NCBI RefSeq assembly: GCF_004119445.1
Contig: NZ_QICI01000089.1
Coordinates: 1-64,000 of the forward strand
Length of the DNA stretch: 64,000 bases
Origin: Chryseobacterium sp. CH21
Lineage (GTDB): Bacteria > Bacteroidota > Bacteroidia > Flavobacteriales > Weeksellaceae
Direction: 5' to 3'
Shown: piece by piece, positions 63,909 through 64,000 of the stretch
Layout: every line of letters starts with the position of its first letter
Numbering within the stretch: position 1 is the first letter of the stretch
The notes under the pieces: generated by a model
What the model was told of the DNA's origin: nothing
Databases searched by the model: none
Seen by the model: the letters and a program-made list of their open reading frames with translations, nothing else
Position numbers and translations under genes: made by a program

Positions 63909-64000
63909 ATGAACAAACCTAATAATTTTGCTATCACGAAGTGTTCTTTCTGCACATCAACAGTATCCTTATTTATCTCAGGATTTCGCAGTCATTTGAA
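63909..64000 (+). CDS. Possible gene start at the window edge
   Basis: ATG at 63909 stays open to the window end, with text MNKPNNFAITKCSFC. The CSFC pair could be a zinc motif, but 30 codons are too few to judge. Confidence 0.2.
   Translation, partial: MNKPNNFAITKCSFCTSTVSLFISGFRSHL

Overview
The window reads as a chromosome segment of a flavobacterium close to Chryseobacterium (Weeksellaceae). This rests on the gene content: a type IX secretion sorting domain, a PNGase F homologue, GLPGLI proteins, a grasp-with-spasm peptide cluster, a split transketolase and many lipoproteins. Several genes also carry the Bacteroidota promoter pattern TTTG/TTG, about 17-23 bp, TAnnTTTG. The DNA is AT-rich and Shine-Dalgarno sites are not obvious. 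Family names come from recognisable motifs; no database search was run.

Layout. 0-12.3 kb: the tail of an IS110-type transposase, a UvrD/PcrA helicase, an active/inactive M16 peptidase pair, secG, a glycosyltransferase-recR operon, a LURP-one-like protein with a lipoprotein, pepD and a LOG-family protein. 12.3-15.4 kb: a small accessory patch (NTF2-like lipoprotein, frameshifted MRJP-like lipoprotein, MITE-like hairpin) between an intact ferredoxin gene and a copy of that gene's 3' end. 15-28 kb: ferredoxin and its reductase, DUF3108 protein, pheS, YceI lipoprotein, ABC ATPase, PhnA/YjdM, RsmB-type methyltransferase, PNGase F-like enzyme, asnB, a 3 x 168 bp tandem palindromic repeat, and a secreted protein. 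28-34 kb: a DHA2 transporter, then a likely redox/stress operon (two pirins, two small GNATs, flavin reductase, TMEM175 channel, YjdI, OsmC). 34-45 kb: Na+/solute symporter, secreted reprolysin-like protease, split transketolase, and a minus-strand run of small membrane proteins and lipoproteins.

45-53 kb is the most distinctive stretch. A membrane TPR/HTH regulator precedes a RiPP locus of the grasp-with-spasm type: a 66-residue precursor with a GGG motif, a hairpin that may attenuate readthrough, a DUF6624-like lipoprotein, an ATP-grasp maturase, a small coupled ORF, two GLPGLI proteins and a SPASM-domain maturase without a radical-SAM CxxxCxxC. No exporter or leader peptidase lies in the window. 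53-64 kb: an Lrp/AsnC regulator, a TamB-like protein divergent from tsaD with 4 bp between their start codons, rsmE, a SpoU methyltransferase, ansA, tRNA-Ser(GGA), an unrecognised small protein and a small group of DnaA-box-like sites.

A theme across the window is single-base indels in short A/T homopolymers that break five otherwise intact genes, including the transketolase N subunit. Sequencing or assembly error is the simplest reading.
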